In this document: in pieces, positions 8,040-15,082 of the stretch | Layout of the letters: every line of letters starts with the position of its first letter | Position numbering within the stretch: the stretch's first letter is position 1 | Assembly: GCA_963650135.1 (NCBI GenBank) | Contig: CAVJLG010000058.1 | Span: 1 to 64,000, forward strand | From: HGM13006 sp963650135 | GTDB taxonomy: Bacteria; Bacillota; Clostridia; Oscillospirales; Oscillospiraceae | Length of the DNA stretch: 64,000 bases | Direction of reading: 5' to 3' | The notes under the pieces: model-generated | The model's input: only the letters and a program-made list of their open reading frames with translations | Told to the model about the DNA's origin: nothing | Databases searched by the model: none | Program-made: the position numbers and the translations under genes

Positions 8040-9218
8040 TTATTCCCCCCTAACGCCCATATGGGTGTATACTTCGCCAACCTCGCCGGTTTCGGCAATG
8101 TGCTCCAGCCGCTGATACAGAGCCGCAATGTCGCCGGTGGACACGTCTCTGCCGCCCAAGCCATAGACCACATTGATGAGCTTGGGTCGATGCTCCAGAT
8201 CATACAGTGCACTGCGGGTTTCCGCAAAAATCGGGCCGCCGCAAGCGCTAAAGCCCTCGGACTTGTCCATGACTGCCACGGCCTTGCAATGAGACAGGGC
8301 CTGTGCCAGTTCCTCTGCCGGGAACGGACGGAATACGCGAAGCTTAATGAGGCCCACCTTTTTGCCCTGGGCCCGGAGCTGATCCACTGTGGCCTTGGCA
8401 GTACCGGCAGTGGAGCCAATGAGCACCAGCGCTTCCTCCGCGTCCTCCATGCAGTATTCCTCGAAGAAGCCATAGGTTCTGCCAAACTGCTCGCCAAAGC
8501 GCTTGCCCTGCTCGAGAATGGCCTGCTTTGCGTCCTTCATGGCCTCAGCTTCCTGCTTTTTATGCTCGAAATAGTAATGGGTCACGTCATAGGGGCCCAC
8601 CGCCATCGTCTCTCCGGCCTTCAAAAGGGAATGCTCGGGATGATATTCGCCCACAAAGCCCTTGACCTCGCCATCCTCCAGGAGCTCAATGTTCTCCACT
8701 GCGTGGGATGTGATAAAGCCGTCCATGCAGATCATCACCGGCAGCCGAACCGCCTCGGCAATGGGGAAGGCCTGGACGTAGTTGTCGTAGACCTCCTGGT
8801 TGTTCTCCGCATAAATCTGAATCCAGCCCGCATCCCGTGCGCCCATGGCGTCGGAATGGTCGTTGTTGATGTTGATGGGGCCGGACAGCGCACGGGTAGA
8901 AACCGCCAGAACAATGGGAAGGCGGCTGGACGCTGCCACATATAAAAGCTCATACATCAGTGCCAGGCCGCAGGAGGAGGTAGCGCTGATGGCCCGTCCG
9001 CCAGCCGCTGCGGCGCCGATGCAAACAGACATGGAGCTGTGCTCGGATTCCACCGTTACCAGCTCGGTATGTACCTTGCCGTCCGCCACATACTGGGCAA
9101 AATACTGGGGGATCTCCGTGGAGGGAGTGATGGGAAATGCGCCCATTACGTCCGGGTCAATCTGCCGCATGGCCACGGCTACCGCTTCGTTGCCGGAAAG
9201 TCTGTCGAGATGTGCCAT
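8040..9218 (-). CDS. 2-oxoacid:ferredoxin oxidoreductase, alpha subunit
   Basis: The 392-residue alpha subunit supplies the substrate- and CoA-binding pyrimidine domain. The N-terminus LSGNEAVAVAMRQIDPDVMGAFPITP is a clear family signature (GNEA...YPITP-like), and SEHSSMSV plus GRAISATSSCGLALM follow as expected. The C-terminal part (VGLIKLRVFRPFP) is the conserved strand of domain II. The start ATG at 9218 shares one base with the stop of the delta gene (TAATG), so translation is coupled. Confidence 0.9.
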   Translation of the reverse strand: MAHLDRLSGNEAVAVAMRQIDPDVMGAFPITPSTEIPQYFAQYVADGKVHTELVTVESEHSSMSVCIGAAAAGGRAISATSSCGLALMYELLYVAASSRLPIVLAVSTRALSGPININNDHSDAMGARDAGWIQIYAENNQEVYDNYVQAFPIAEAVRLPVMICMDGFITSHAVENIELLEDGEVKGFVGEYHPEHSLLKAGETMAVGPYDVTHYYFEHKKQEAEAMKDAKQAILEQGKRFGEQFGRTYGFFEEYCMEDAEEALVLIGSTAGTAKATVDQLRAQGKKVGLIKLRVFRPFPAEELAQALSHCKAVAVMDKSEGFSACGGPIFAETRSALYDLEHRPKLINVVYGLGGRDVSTGDIAALYQRLEHIAETGEVGEVYTHMGVRGE

Positions 9219-9520
9219 TATTCTCCCTCCTCCTGAAATTGAATCGCGTCAAAGGGACATGCGGTGATGCAGATGCCGCAGCCCTTACAGTGCTGCAAAT
9301 CAAACTCGCCGCGCCGCCCGTCCTTCACCGGAATGGCACTGTCGGGACAGTAGGGCACGCACAGAAGACATTGCTTACATTTATCCGCCAGGAATACAGG
9401 GGTCTGGGTGCGCCAATCCCCGGTGTTAAATGCCAGCGACGTGGCAGGCTCATAGATTTCTCCGCCCGGGGTCAGCTGCTGCCAGGGGGAATTTTCGTGA
9501 ATATCCTTTGCGTAAATCAT
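9218..9520 (-). CDS. 2-oxoacid:ferredoxin oxidoreductase, delta subunit (2x 4Fe-4S ferredoxin)
   Basis: This 100-residue ferredoxin-like subunit carries two complete 4Fe-4S motifs, with cysteines at 48/51/54/58 and 78/81/84/88. The N-terminal 45 residues are the usual PorD extension that docks on the catalytic subunits. It passes electrons between the TPP centre and external ferredoxin. It overlaps the gamma gene by four bases (ATGA) and the alpha gene by one. Confidence 0.92.
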   Translation of the reverse strand: MIYAKDIHENSPWQQLTPGGEIYEPATSLAFNTGDWRTQTPVFLADKCKQCLLCVPYCPDSAIPVKDGRRGEFDLQHCKGCGICITACPFDAIQFQEEGE

Positions 9521-10098
9521 CCCTGTACCTCCTCCATGGAAATGCTCAAAACCTTCATATTGCCCGCGATGACCTGGGGCTTGGTGGCAAATTTATGGTG
9601 GAAGGACTCCTCCATATCCGCCTTAAACTTCTCCGGCTCTACCACGCCGCTGACCTTTACCGTGGCTGCCAGCATAGGGGTATTGGGGAATACCTTGCCC
9701 AGGATCTCTTTGGAAATTCCGTTGGCATCGATGGTGCAGACCCGGCCCGCATAGCCGCCCAGCAGCGGACGAATTTCCTCCGGGGTCTTCTTTGTATTGA
9801 TGATAATCGCGCCGGATTCCTTCAGTCCTGCGGTTACGTCCACGCAGTCGATAAGGCCCTCGTCAACCACCACCACATAGTCCGGCTCATAGATATTGGA
9901 ATGAATGCTGCACCGCTGGGTGCTGATTCGGTTATAGGCTGTGATGGGGGCGCCGCTGCGCTCCGGGCCGTATTCCGGGAAGCCCTGCACATATTTCCCC
10001 GACGAAAACGCCGCATCCGCCAGCAGCAGACATGCGGTTTTTGCGCCCTGTCCGCCGCGGCCATGCCAGCGAATCTCCACCATATCCTGATTGTTCAC
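9517..10098 (-). CDS. 2-oxoacid:ferredoxin oxidoreductase, gamma subunit
   Basis: The 193-residue gamma subunit has the signature IRWHGRGGQGAKTA near its N-terminus, then GPERSGAP and a conserved Asn-rich region. The GTG at 10098 was chosen as start: GGGGAGG lies seven bases upstream and the T-box terminator ends ~40 bases before it. The in-frame ATG at 10083 is a weaker option. A longer frame to 10191 would run back through the T-box antiterminator and is rejected. It is the first gene of the operon gamma-delta-alpha-beta. Confidence 0.9.
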   Translation of the reverse strand: MNNQDMVEIRWHGRGGQGAKTACLLLADAAFSSGKYVQGFPEYGPERSGAPITAYNRISTQRCSIHSNIYEPDYVVVVDEGLIDCVDVTAGLKESGAIIINTKKTPEEIRPLLGGYAGRVCTIDANGISKEILGKVFPNTPMLAATVKVSGVVEPEKFKADMEESFHHKFATKPQVIAGNMKVLSISMEEVQG

Positions 10099-10136
10099 AA
10101 AAATACCTCCCCGTTTTTGATGCAGCCGGAGGATAC

Positions 10137-10389
10137 AAAAAGCGGCCTCGTCCGTAAAGGGACGAAAGCCGCAAACGCTTCGTATAACCACCCGTTACTG
10201 CATACCAACATATGCATCCCCGGATAACGGCAGGGTACCGGCAGCGCCTACTACGATCTTTTGGGCTGCTGTTCAGAAGTGATGTTCAGGTCGCCGCTAC
10301 TATCACCGGGCTCTCACCGCCCCCGGCTCGCTTTGGAGTTTGCCTGCGTCCTACTGTCTTCGTCATTACATTTACAGTGTTTTGAACTT
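10137..10389 (-). ncRNA. T-box riboswitch leader, isoleucine-type specifier
   Basis: The minus-strand leader has the T-box order. Stem I has the AGTA loop motif (10355-10352) and a 3' loop strand reading AACATCA between CCTG and CTTC helices, which puts the specifier at ATC (10283-10281), an isoleucine codon. The T-box bulge GGGTGGT (10193-10187) has UGGU, matching a tRNA ending A73-CCA. A GCGGC/GCCGC terminator with T5 (10172-10137) follows. Uncharged tRNA-Ile would be read as the inducer of the operon. T-box identity is strong; the specifier call was made by hand-folding. Confidence 0.88.
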
Positions 10390-10395
10390 GGGTCT

Positions 10396-10424
10396 ATCAT
10401 AGTATTCCCGGGGGAATTTGTCAA
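10396..10424 (-). promoter_or_regulatory. Promoter of the T-box/oxidoreductase operon
   Basis: On the minus strand TTGACA (10424-10419) and TATGAT (10401-10396) are 17 bases apart. Transcription would start near 10389. Confidence 0.88.
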
Positions 10425-10429
10425 TATGC

Positions 10430-10627
10430 AATTCCCGTTTCACGCAACAACCTTTTTGCCGTTTTTTTCGCGGTTTTTGTACAAGTTGCGCAATCATCTG
10501 TGCATGTCCGGTGTACACAAGTGTTCCCTTGGCGCATCAGATGAATATCTTTCATGCGTCTCCGTCATTGCAAGTTCTCCGTCTTTTGATCTGCAAAAAT
10601 AATTTTGCATTTTTCTCACAAAACCCC
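10430..10627. other. Intergenic, AT-rich, no gene seen
   Basis: This ~200-base stretch separates two divergent promoters (the T-box operon on the left, the structured RNA on the right). Short frames here lack ribosome binding sites and protein-like composition. I see no further feature. Confidence 0.6.
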
Positions 10628-10656
10628 TTGACAGATTTTCGTTTCTGTTGTATATT
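10628..10656 (+). promoter_or_regulatory. Strong promoter of the mini-ORF RNA
   Basis: TTGACA (10628-10633) and TATATT (10651-10656) are separated by exactly 17 bases. The predicted transcript begins near 10663. Confidence 0.85.
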
Positions 10657-10686
10657 GTAGACACAAAGAAGAAAGGAATGATTCCA

Positions 10687-10695
10687 ATGAAGTAA
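10687..10695 (+). other. Mini-ORF 1 (Met-Lys-stop)
   Basis: ATG AAG TAA follows AAAGGA. An in-frame upstream ATG at 10678 would make a five-residue peptide, MIPMK. GGAAT and ATTCC upstream form a perfect 5-bp hairpin over the ribosome binding site. Confidence 0.5.
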
Positions 10696-10856
10696 CCTAG
10701 CACGACAGTTCAGCGAGCGACTCTGTCGGAAGATTTGCAGGTTTGATATGTGTAATCTTGCATCATTTATTTTCAGATGATTGAAACCCCGCCTAATGTT
10801 CTTATCCGGGATTTCCGGTTGAAAATAGATATTCCAACACTGGGAGGTACACTCCG

Positions 10857-10865
10857 ATGTACTAA
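10857..10865 (+). other. Mini-ORF 2 (Met-Tyr-stop)
   Basis: ATG TAC TAA follows GGGAGG (10842-10847) with nine bases between. GGAG can pair with CTCC just before the start codon. Confidence 0.6.
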
Positions 10866-10918
10866 CTGTACTGATCGAAGTTTTGTCCGATCCACCCACC
10901 GATGGAGGCAAGGATCCC

Positions 10919-10930
10919 ATGCACAGCTGA
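10919..10930 (+). other. Mini-ORF 3 (Met-His-Ser-stop)
   Basis: ATG CAC AGC TGA follows GGAGG (10904-10908) with ten bases between. TCCC immediately precedes the ATG. Confidence 0.6.
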
Positions 10931-11019
10931 TATTTCTTCAGTTCGTCAAATTCGAAATTTTATGACAAGTCCCCGCATGGCAATCGCCGTCCGGGTAATC
11001 AAATTGGAGGTAAATTCCC

Positions 11020-11028
11020 ATGTACTGA
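11020..11028 (+). other. Mini-ORF 4 (Met-Tyr-stop)
   Basis: ATG TAC TGA follows GGAGG (11006-11010) with nine bases between. TCCC immediately precedes the ATG. The coding triplets match mini-ORF 2 except for the stop. Confidence 0.6.
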
Positions 11029-11072
11029 TCCGTCAATCGTCCAGACGCCATTTTGTTGGAGGCTCGGGTCCC

Positions 11073-11084
11073 ATGAAAAACTAA
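11073..11084 (+). other. Mini-ORF 5 (Met-Lys-Asn-stop)
   Basis: ATG AAA AAC TAA follows GGAGG (11058-11062) with ten bases between, and TCCC precedes the ATG. The stop runs directly into a TGCGGA/TCCGCA hairpin. Confidence 0.6.
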
Positions 11085-11143
11085 TGCGGAGATTCCGCAC
11101 ATTTGATCGAATTTTGATCCACAATATTCTGGAGGACAGTCCC

Positions 11144-11155
11144 GTGAACAGATGA
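11144..11155 (+). other. Mini-ORF 6 (fMet-Asn-Arg-stop, GTG start)
   Basis: GTG AAC AGA TGA follows GGAGG (11131-11135) with eight bases between, and TCCC precedes the GTG. A TGGC/GCCA hairpin follows. Confidence 0.58.
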
Positions 11156-11217
11156 TCTGGCAATGACGCCACAGTACCTTTGTAAACAATAATTTCATAT
11201 GAAAGGATGAGAGGGGT

Positions 11218-11241
11218 ATGAGTGAACCCACTCAGCAGTAG
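11218..11241 (+). other. Mini-ORF 7 (MSEPTQQ-stop)
   Basis: This longest unit, seven residues, follows a purine-rich AAAGGATGAGAGGGG. A perfect TGAGTG/CACTCA hairpin with an AACC loop lies inside its coding sequence. The TAG stop ends one base before the terminator stem. Confidence 0.55.
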
Positions 11242-11285
11242 CTGCCGTGTATGGTGAAGAAGGATACCATGCACGGCAGTTTTTT
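11242..11285 (+). terminator. Terminator of the mini-ORF RNA
   Basis: CTGCCGTGTATGGT pairs with ACCATGCACGGCAG (14 bp, one G-U) and is followed by six T. Confidence 0.95.
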
Positions 11286-11301
11286 GCGCCCATTTCATCA
11301 A

Positions 11302-11336
11302 AAAGGACCCGGCACAGCTTCGTGCCAGGTCCTTTT
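11302..11336 (-). terminator. Terminator of the glycogen operon
   Basis: On the minus strand GGACC..GGCAC pairs with GTGCC..GGTCC, and T5 follows. It lies just past the thpR stop. Confidence 0.9.
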
Positions 11337-11337
11337 C

Positions 11338-11868
11338 TTATAATAGCCCCGCATGAAATACGGGTACATATACGGTGCTGCCCCGAATCCGCCGGGATTC
11401 CATAAGCCATAGCCGCTGCACCCGAATGTTCACCGGCGTCGCAGCTTCCGGAATCGCCCCATCTTTCAGTTGGCACCGGCGTGCCAGCGTGATATGGGGC
11501 ACAAATTCCCGATGCTCCACCGCAAACCCGTTTTCCTCCAGCAGTTCCCCCAGCGCACGGGCAATCGCCGCCGCTTCCGGGCTGTTTCCGGTGAGATACC
11601 ATAACCGTTCCCTGCCCCGCCCGGCAAAGCTTCCATAGGCGTCCAATGTGATCGAAAAGGGTGCAGATTTCCGGGCCACGGCAGTTAAAATCCCCTTTAG
11701 CGCCTCCACCCGTTCTGGTGGAATCTCTCCAAGGAATTGCAGGGTCATGTGGAGATTTTCAGTTGTCGTATCGCGCCCAGACTGTGCCACTGCCCAGAGT
11801 TTTGTCTGCTGCGCCTGAATCTGTATTTTCTCCGTTTCCGCCGGAACCAGCGCATAGAATAGCCTCAC
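11338..11868 (-). CDS. thpR: RNA 2',3'-cyclic phosphodiesterase (2'-5' RNA ligase family)
   Basis: The 176-residue protein belongs to the 2H phosphoesterase superfamily and opens 2',3'-cyclic phosphates on RNA ends to 2'-phosphates; it may also ligate tRNA halves in vitro. Both HxTx catalytic motifs are present: HMTL (with LQFLGEIP after it) and HITL (before ARRCQL). The GTG at 11868 was chosen: it overlaps the preceding stop as GTGA, so it is translationally coupled, and the resulting length fits the family. Its place as last gene of a glycogen operon has no obvious metabolic reason. Confidence 0.88.
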   Translation of the reverse strand: MRLFYALVPAETEKIQIQAQQTKLWAVAQSGRDTTTENLHMTLQFLGEIPPERVEALKGILTAVARKSAPFSITLDAYGSFAGRGRERLWYLTGNSPEAAAIARALGELLEENGFAVEHREFVPHITLARRCQLKDGAIPEAATPVNIRVQRLWLMESRRIRGSTVYVPVFHAGLL

Positions 11869-14800
11869 AGGATGCCGCCTGTTCTCAGCTGCTCCAATTG
11901 CTCCGCCGTCATCTGCCATTTCCAGTTGCCCGTGGGAACCCCAGGCACGTTAATGCGCGCTTCATCTCCCAGGCCCAGCACATCCTGTACCGGGAAGATT
12001 ACGGCAGCCGCATGAGATTCCAGCAATTCATTTATAATTTGCTCCGGCGCAGTGTCGCTCCCCTGCGTCTCCAAGAAGCCCTTTAGCGTCTGGTTATCGT
12101 GGGTGCCGCTGAAGAATACGCGATTTTCCGCTTCCTCCGGCATCATTTCCGCCATCTCTTGGGCGTTAAACTGCCAGACATTCATGCCCGGCAGGCCCGT
12201 ATGCCGCAGGAGCACCGTCACCTGACTGTCCAGCGCGCCCAGGTCCTCCGCGATAATCGGCAATTGGCCCAGCTTTTCCGCCAGCGCCCGGAATAGTGCC
12301 ACCCCGGGCCCCTTCATCCAATAGCCGCTCTTCGCCGTTTTCTCCGCCGGAATCGCATAATAGGCTGCAAAGCCCCGGAAATGGTCCATCCGCACGAAGT
12401 CGAATTGCGAAAGTGCCTGCTTTACCCGCTTCGTCCACCAATCATAGTCATCCTGGGCCATCTTCTCCCAATCATAGAGCGGATTGCCCCAATCCTGCCC
12501 CTCCGGCGTGAAATAGTCCGGCGGGCAGCCGGCGCGCAGGGTGGGATAGCCTTTCTCGTCCAGCTGAAACAGCTCACGACGGGCCCAGGTGTCCGCCCCA
12601 TCCACCGCCGCGTAAATGGGAAGGTCCCCAATCAGCGCAATGCCCAGGGCTTCGGCCCGTTTTTTCAGCCGGTTCCACTGGTAGAAGAAGCGATATTGCT
12701 CCTGCCGCAGGGCCTCCAGCTCTTTTGCATACCGCTTCCGAAGGGCCGGAAAGTCGGTGCGGTTCCGCTGCTCATCCGGCCAGCACTGCCACGGGCGATT
12801 TTCATTCTCCCGGCGCAGTACCGTAAAGAGCACATAGTCCTCCAGCCAGAAGGCATTCTCCCGGCAGAATGCCGCATACCCAGCCATATCCACCGGAATT
12901 TCCGGCGCAATATACCGAGGATCCCCGGCGAAAATACCGCGGCTGGAGTAGGGCGAATCTCCGTCTCCCACCGGGCACAGGGGCAGCAGCATCCAGTTCT
13001 GATAGCCTGCCCGGTGAATCGCCTCCAGGAAATCATAAGCGCCCTGGCCCATGGTTCCGCCCGGCAGCGAAAAGATCGGGCACAGGATTCCCTTGCCCTT
13101 CGGCTTTTTCACCAGCTCCGGCAAGGGCGAATAGTCCGGCTGCTCCCCTTCCCGGTAGAGCATAGCTCCGGTGCAAGGCTCCAGTATCAACGTTTCGCCG
13201 GCTACCACCGCGCCCGACAGCAAATCCAGCCATTGGCGATCACCGTCTACATTCACGGTCTGCTGCATCCAGGAGCGGTTGACATAAAGTTCAATTCGAG
13301 TATCCTGCCACCGGCGTTCCAGTAGAAAAACCGCATCATTCACCGCCGTATACTGCGCCGTACCATAGGTCAGCACCGGATATTCCTTTCGAAGGTTCGA
13401 CAGCATCCGCACATGGTACTGTAAATCGCCGTTTTCCCGGCCCCAAGGGAAGGTTCCTCGGTTGAAGGGATCGGCATACCCCTCCAGCCCCGTTTCGTCG
13501 CCATAATACACGCAGGGTACCCCCGGGAACGCAAACAGCAGCACATCCAGCAGCCGAAGCCGCCGCTCTGCCATGCTCCGCTGTTCCGCAGGCAGCCGAT
13601 AGCTCTCCCGCTCCGCCTCAGACAGTCCCTCCGGCGCCTCTCCCAACACCGTAAGGATGCGCGGGGTATCATGGGTGCCCACCAAATTCAGCGCTCCATA
13701 CAGCGCCGTTCCCGGATAGTTCTCCCGAATGGACTCCATCTCCTCGGCGAATTCTCTCGCAGACTTTTTCCCGAGCAGGAATGCCACCGCACCGTCCCGG
13801 AACGGATAGTGCATGGTGCAGTCCAACTCCCGCCCCAGCAGATATTCCCGCAGCCGGTCATAGCTGATTTTATGGCTGGCGTCCTCCCAGACCTCTCCCA
13901 GCAGCAGCACGTCCTCCGTCTCCGTTTTACAGGCGTTCCGGATTTCCGCAACAAATGGGTCCGGCAGCTCATCCGCCACGTCCAGCCGCCATCCAGAGGC
14001 CCCCAGGCGCAGCCATTTCCGGATCACCCCATGTTCTCCGCAGATGAGTTCCCGATAGCCCGGGTCCATTTCCTCCACATCCGGCAGGGAATCCACGCCC
14101 CACCAGCACTCATACCCGGCGGAATATTGGTCCCCAAAGCGATACCAGCTGTCATAGGGGCTTGGCTTTTCCCCATAGGCCCCGGGCTGGGGATAGTTGC
14201 CCCAGCGGTTAAAATAGATGCTGTCGTCACCGGTATGGCTGAACACGCCATCCAGAATCACCCGGATGCCCATGGCTTTCGCCTGTGCGCAGAGATTTCG
14301 AAAGTCCTCCTCGGTACCGAAGCCCGGATCAATGGTCAGATAGTCTGCCGTGTCGTATTTATGGTTGCTGGAGGCCAAGAAAATCGGGTTCAGGTAAATC
14401 GCGCCCACCCCAAGGGACTTGAGATAGGGCAGCTTTTTCTGAATGCCCTGCAAATTTCCCCCGAAAAATGGCCAGCGCGTTACCCGCTGCTTTTCATCCC
14501 GGCAATAAAAGGGCGTGTCGTTCCATTCCTGCATTACCATACGCCGCGTGCCCTTCCAGCCCGCCGGATGAGCCGCATTCTCCTGGCACCGGAGCCAATC
14601 CGCGCCCCGTGCAAACCGATCCGGGAATATCTGATAGACCACCGCATCCCGGTACCATTCCGGCAGCCGCTGGGGCTGATAAACGGTAATCTGCCAGGAT
14701 TCCGGCTGATCGGTACACTTTCCCTGTCCACCGGTATCCTTTCCATAGTATATCGCGCCCGCAGGTGTATCAACCCGGAAATAGTACCACACCAGTCCCG

Positions 14801-15011
14801 GCGTTTCTGTCTGTGTAATTTCCGCCTGATAAAGTCCGTCACCGGTTTGCACCATGGGAATCAGCGTTTCCGTTCCGGTCCATAGCCGCAGATAGACCGG
14901 CTCCCGGTGTACCTCCGGCGCAGCCAGCCGCACGGTAACGGTTGTTCCCACCGGCACCGCGCCATAGGGACTGCGATAGATTTGATTTCGGGCGTTATGA
15001 TAGAGTTCCAT
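11865..15011 (-). CDS. Fused GH13 alpha-amylase/neopullulanase-type enzyme and GH77 4-alpha-glucanotransferase
   Basis: This 1048-residue protein joins two glycoside hydrolases. The N-terminal ~100 residues look like a beta-sandwich. A GH13 domain follows with all four classical regions: DGVFSHTG, GWRLDVADE (nucleophile Asp), LLGEVWED (acid Glu) and GTHDTPR. From about residue 590 a complete GH77/MalQ domain follows: LIGDLPIY, FVRMDHFRG, IIAEDLG and GTHDNQTLKG. It would both cut and rearrange alpha-glucans released from glycogen. Start: ATGGAGG lies five bases before the ATG at 15011; a longer frame to 15068 lacks this. No stop or frameshift separates the halves, so the fusion is real in this assembly. 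Confidence 0.9.
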   Translation of the reverse strand: MELYHNARNQIYRSPYGAVPVGTTVTVRLAAPEVHREPVYLRLWTGTETLIPMVQTGDGLYQAEITQTETPGLVWYYFRVDTPAGAIYYGKDTGGQGKCTDQPESWQITVYQPQRLPEWYRDAVVYQIFPDRFARGADWLRCQENAAHPAGWKGTRRMVMQEWNDTPFYCRDEKQRVTRWPFFGGNLQGIQKKLPYLKSLGVGAIYLNPIFLASSNHKYDTADYLTIDPGFGTEEDFRNLCAQAKAMGIRVILDGVFSHTGDDSIYFNRWGNYPQPGAYGEKPSPYDSWYRFGDQYSAGYECWWGVDSLPDVEEMDPGYRELICGEHGVIRKWLRLGASGWRLDVADELPDPFVAEIRNACKTETEDVLLLGEVWEDASHKISYDRLREYLLGRELDCTMHYPFRDGAVAFLLGKKSAREFAEEMESIRENYPGTALYGALNLVGTHDTPRILTVLGEAPEGLSEAERESYRLPAEQRSMAERRLRLLDVLLFAFPGVPCVYYGDETGLEGYADPFNRGTFPWGRENGDLQYHVRMLSNLRKEYPVLTYGTAQYTAVNDAVFLLERRWQDTRIELYVNRSWMQQTVNVDGDRQWLDLLSGAVVAGETLILEPCTGAMLYREGEQPDYSPLPELVKKPKGKGILCPIFSLPGGTMGQGAYDFLEAIHRAGYQNWMLLPLCPVGDGDSPYSSRGIFAGDPRYIAPEIPVDMAGYAAFCRENAFWLEDYVLFTVLRRENENRPWQCWPDEQRNRTDFPALRKRYAKELEALRQEQYRFFYQWNRLKKRAEALGIALIGDLPIYAAVDGADTWARRELFQLDEKGYPTLRAGCPPDYFTPEGQDWGNPLYDWEKMAQDDYDWWTKRVKQALSQFDFVRMDHFRGFAAYYAIPAEKTAKSGYWMKGPGVALFRALAEKLGQLPIIAEDLGALDSQVTVLLRHTGLPGMNVWQFNAQEMAEMMPEEAENRVFFSGTHDNQTLKGFLETQGSDTAPEQIINELLESHAAAVIFPVQDVLGLGDEARINVPGVPTGNWKWQMTAEQLEQLRTGGIL

Positions 15012-15082
15012 GTAAGCCTCCATGATGAAATAAAAGGAGGGAAGGACGCGCTCACGTCCTTCCCTCATCCGAAAGAGGGAGC

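Larger units (their letters stand above)
10663..11285 (+). ncRNA. Stand-alone ~620-nt RNA with seven SD-start-stop mini-ORFs
   Basis: A strong promoter and a 14-bp terminator bound a unit with no protein-length frame. Within it, a purine-rich Shine-Dalgarno (GGAGG in five cases) is followed 8-10 bases later by ATG or GTG, and then by a stop after one to three codons (six in the last unit). The units start at 10687, 10857, 10919, 11020, 11073, 11144 and 11218. The bases before the start codon (usually TCC or TCCC) can pair with the GGA of the Shine-Dalgarno. Many small hairpins lie between units, for example CGACAG/CTGTCG (10702-10728), GATCG/CGATC (10873-10892) and TGCGGA/TCCGCA (11085-11099). 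The unit is more AT-rich than its surroundings. I know no RNA class with this layout. It may be a ribosome-binding regulatory RNA, a peptide-array RNA, or a structured RNA in which the repeats are fold elements. Confidence 0.75.

Noticed and set aside
10084..10191. N-terminal extension of the oxidoreductase gamma subunit
   Set aside because: The extension would be translated from the T-box antiterminator/terminator and has no ribosome binding site, whereas the GTG at 10098 has an excellent one.
10494..11301. Frames of 60-120 codons on both strands in the RNA region
   Set aside because: None has a good ribosome binding site with protein-like composition. They cross the promoter, terminator and hairpins of the RNA unit.
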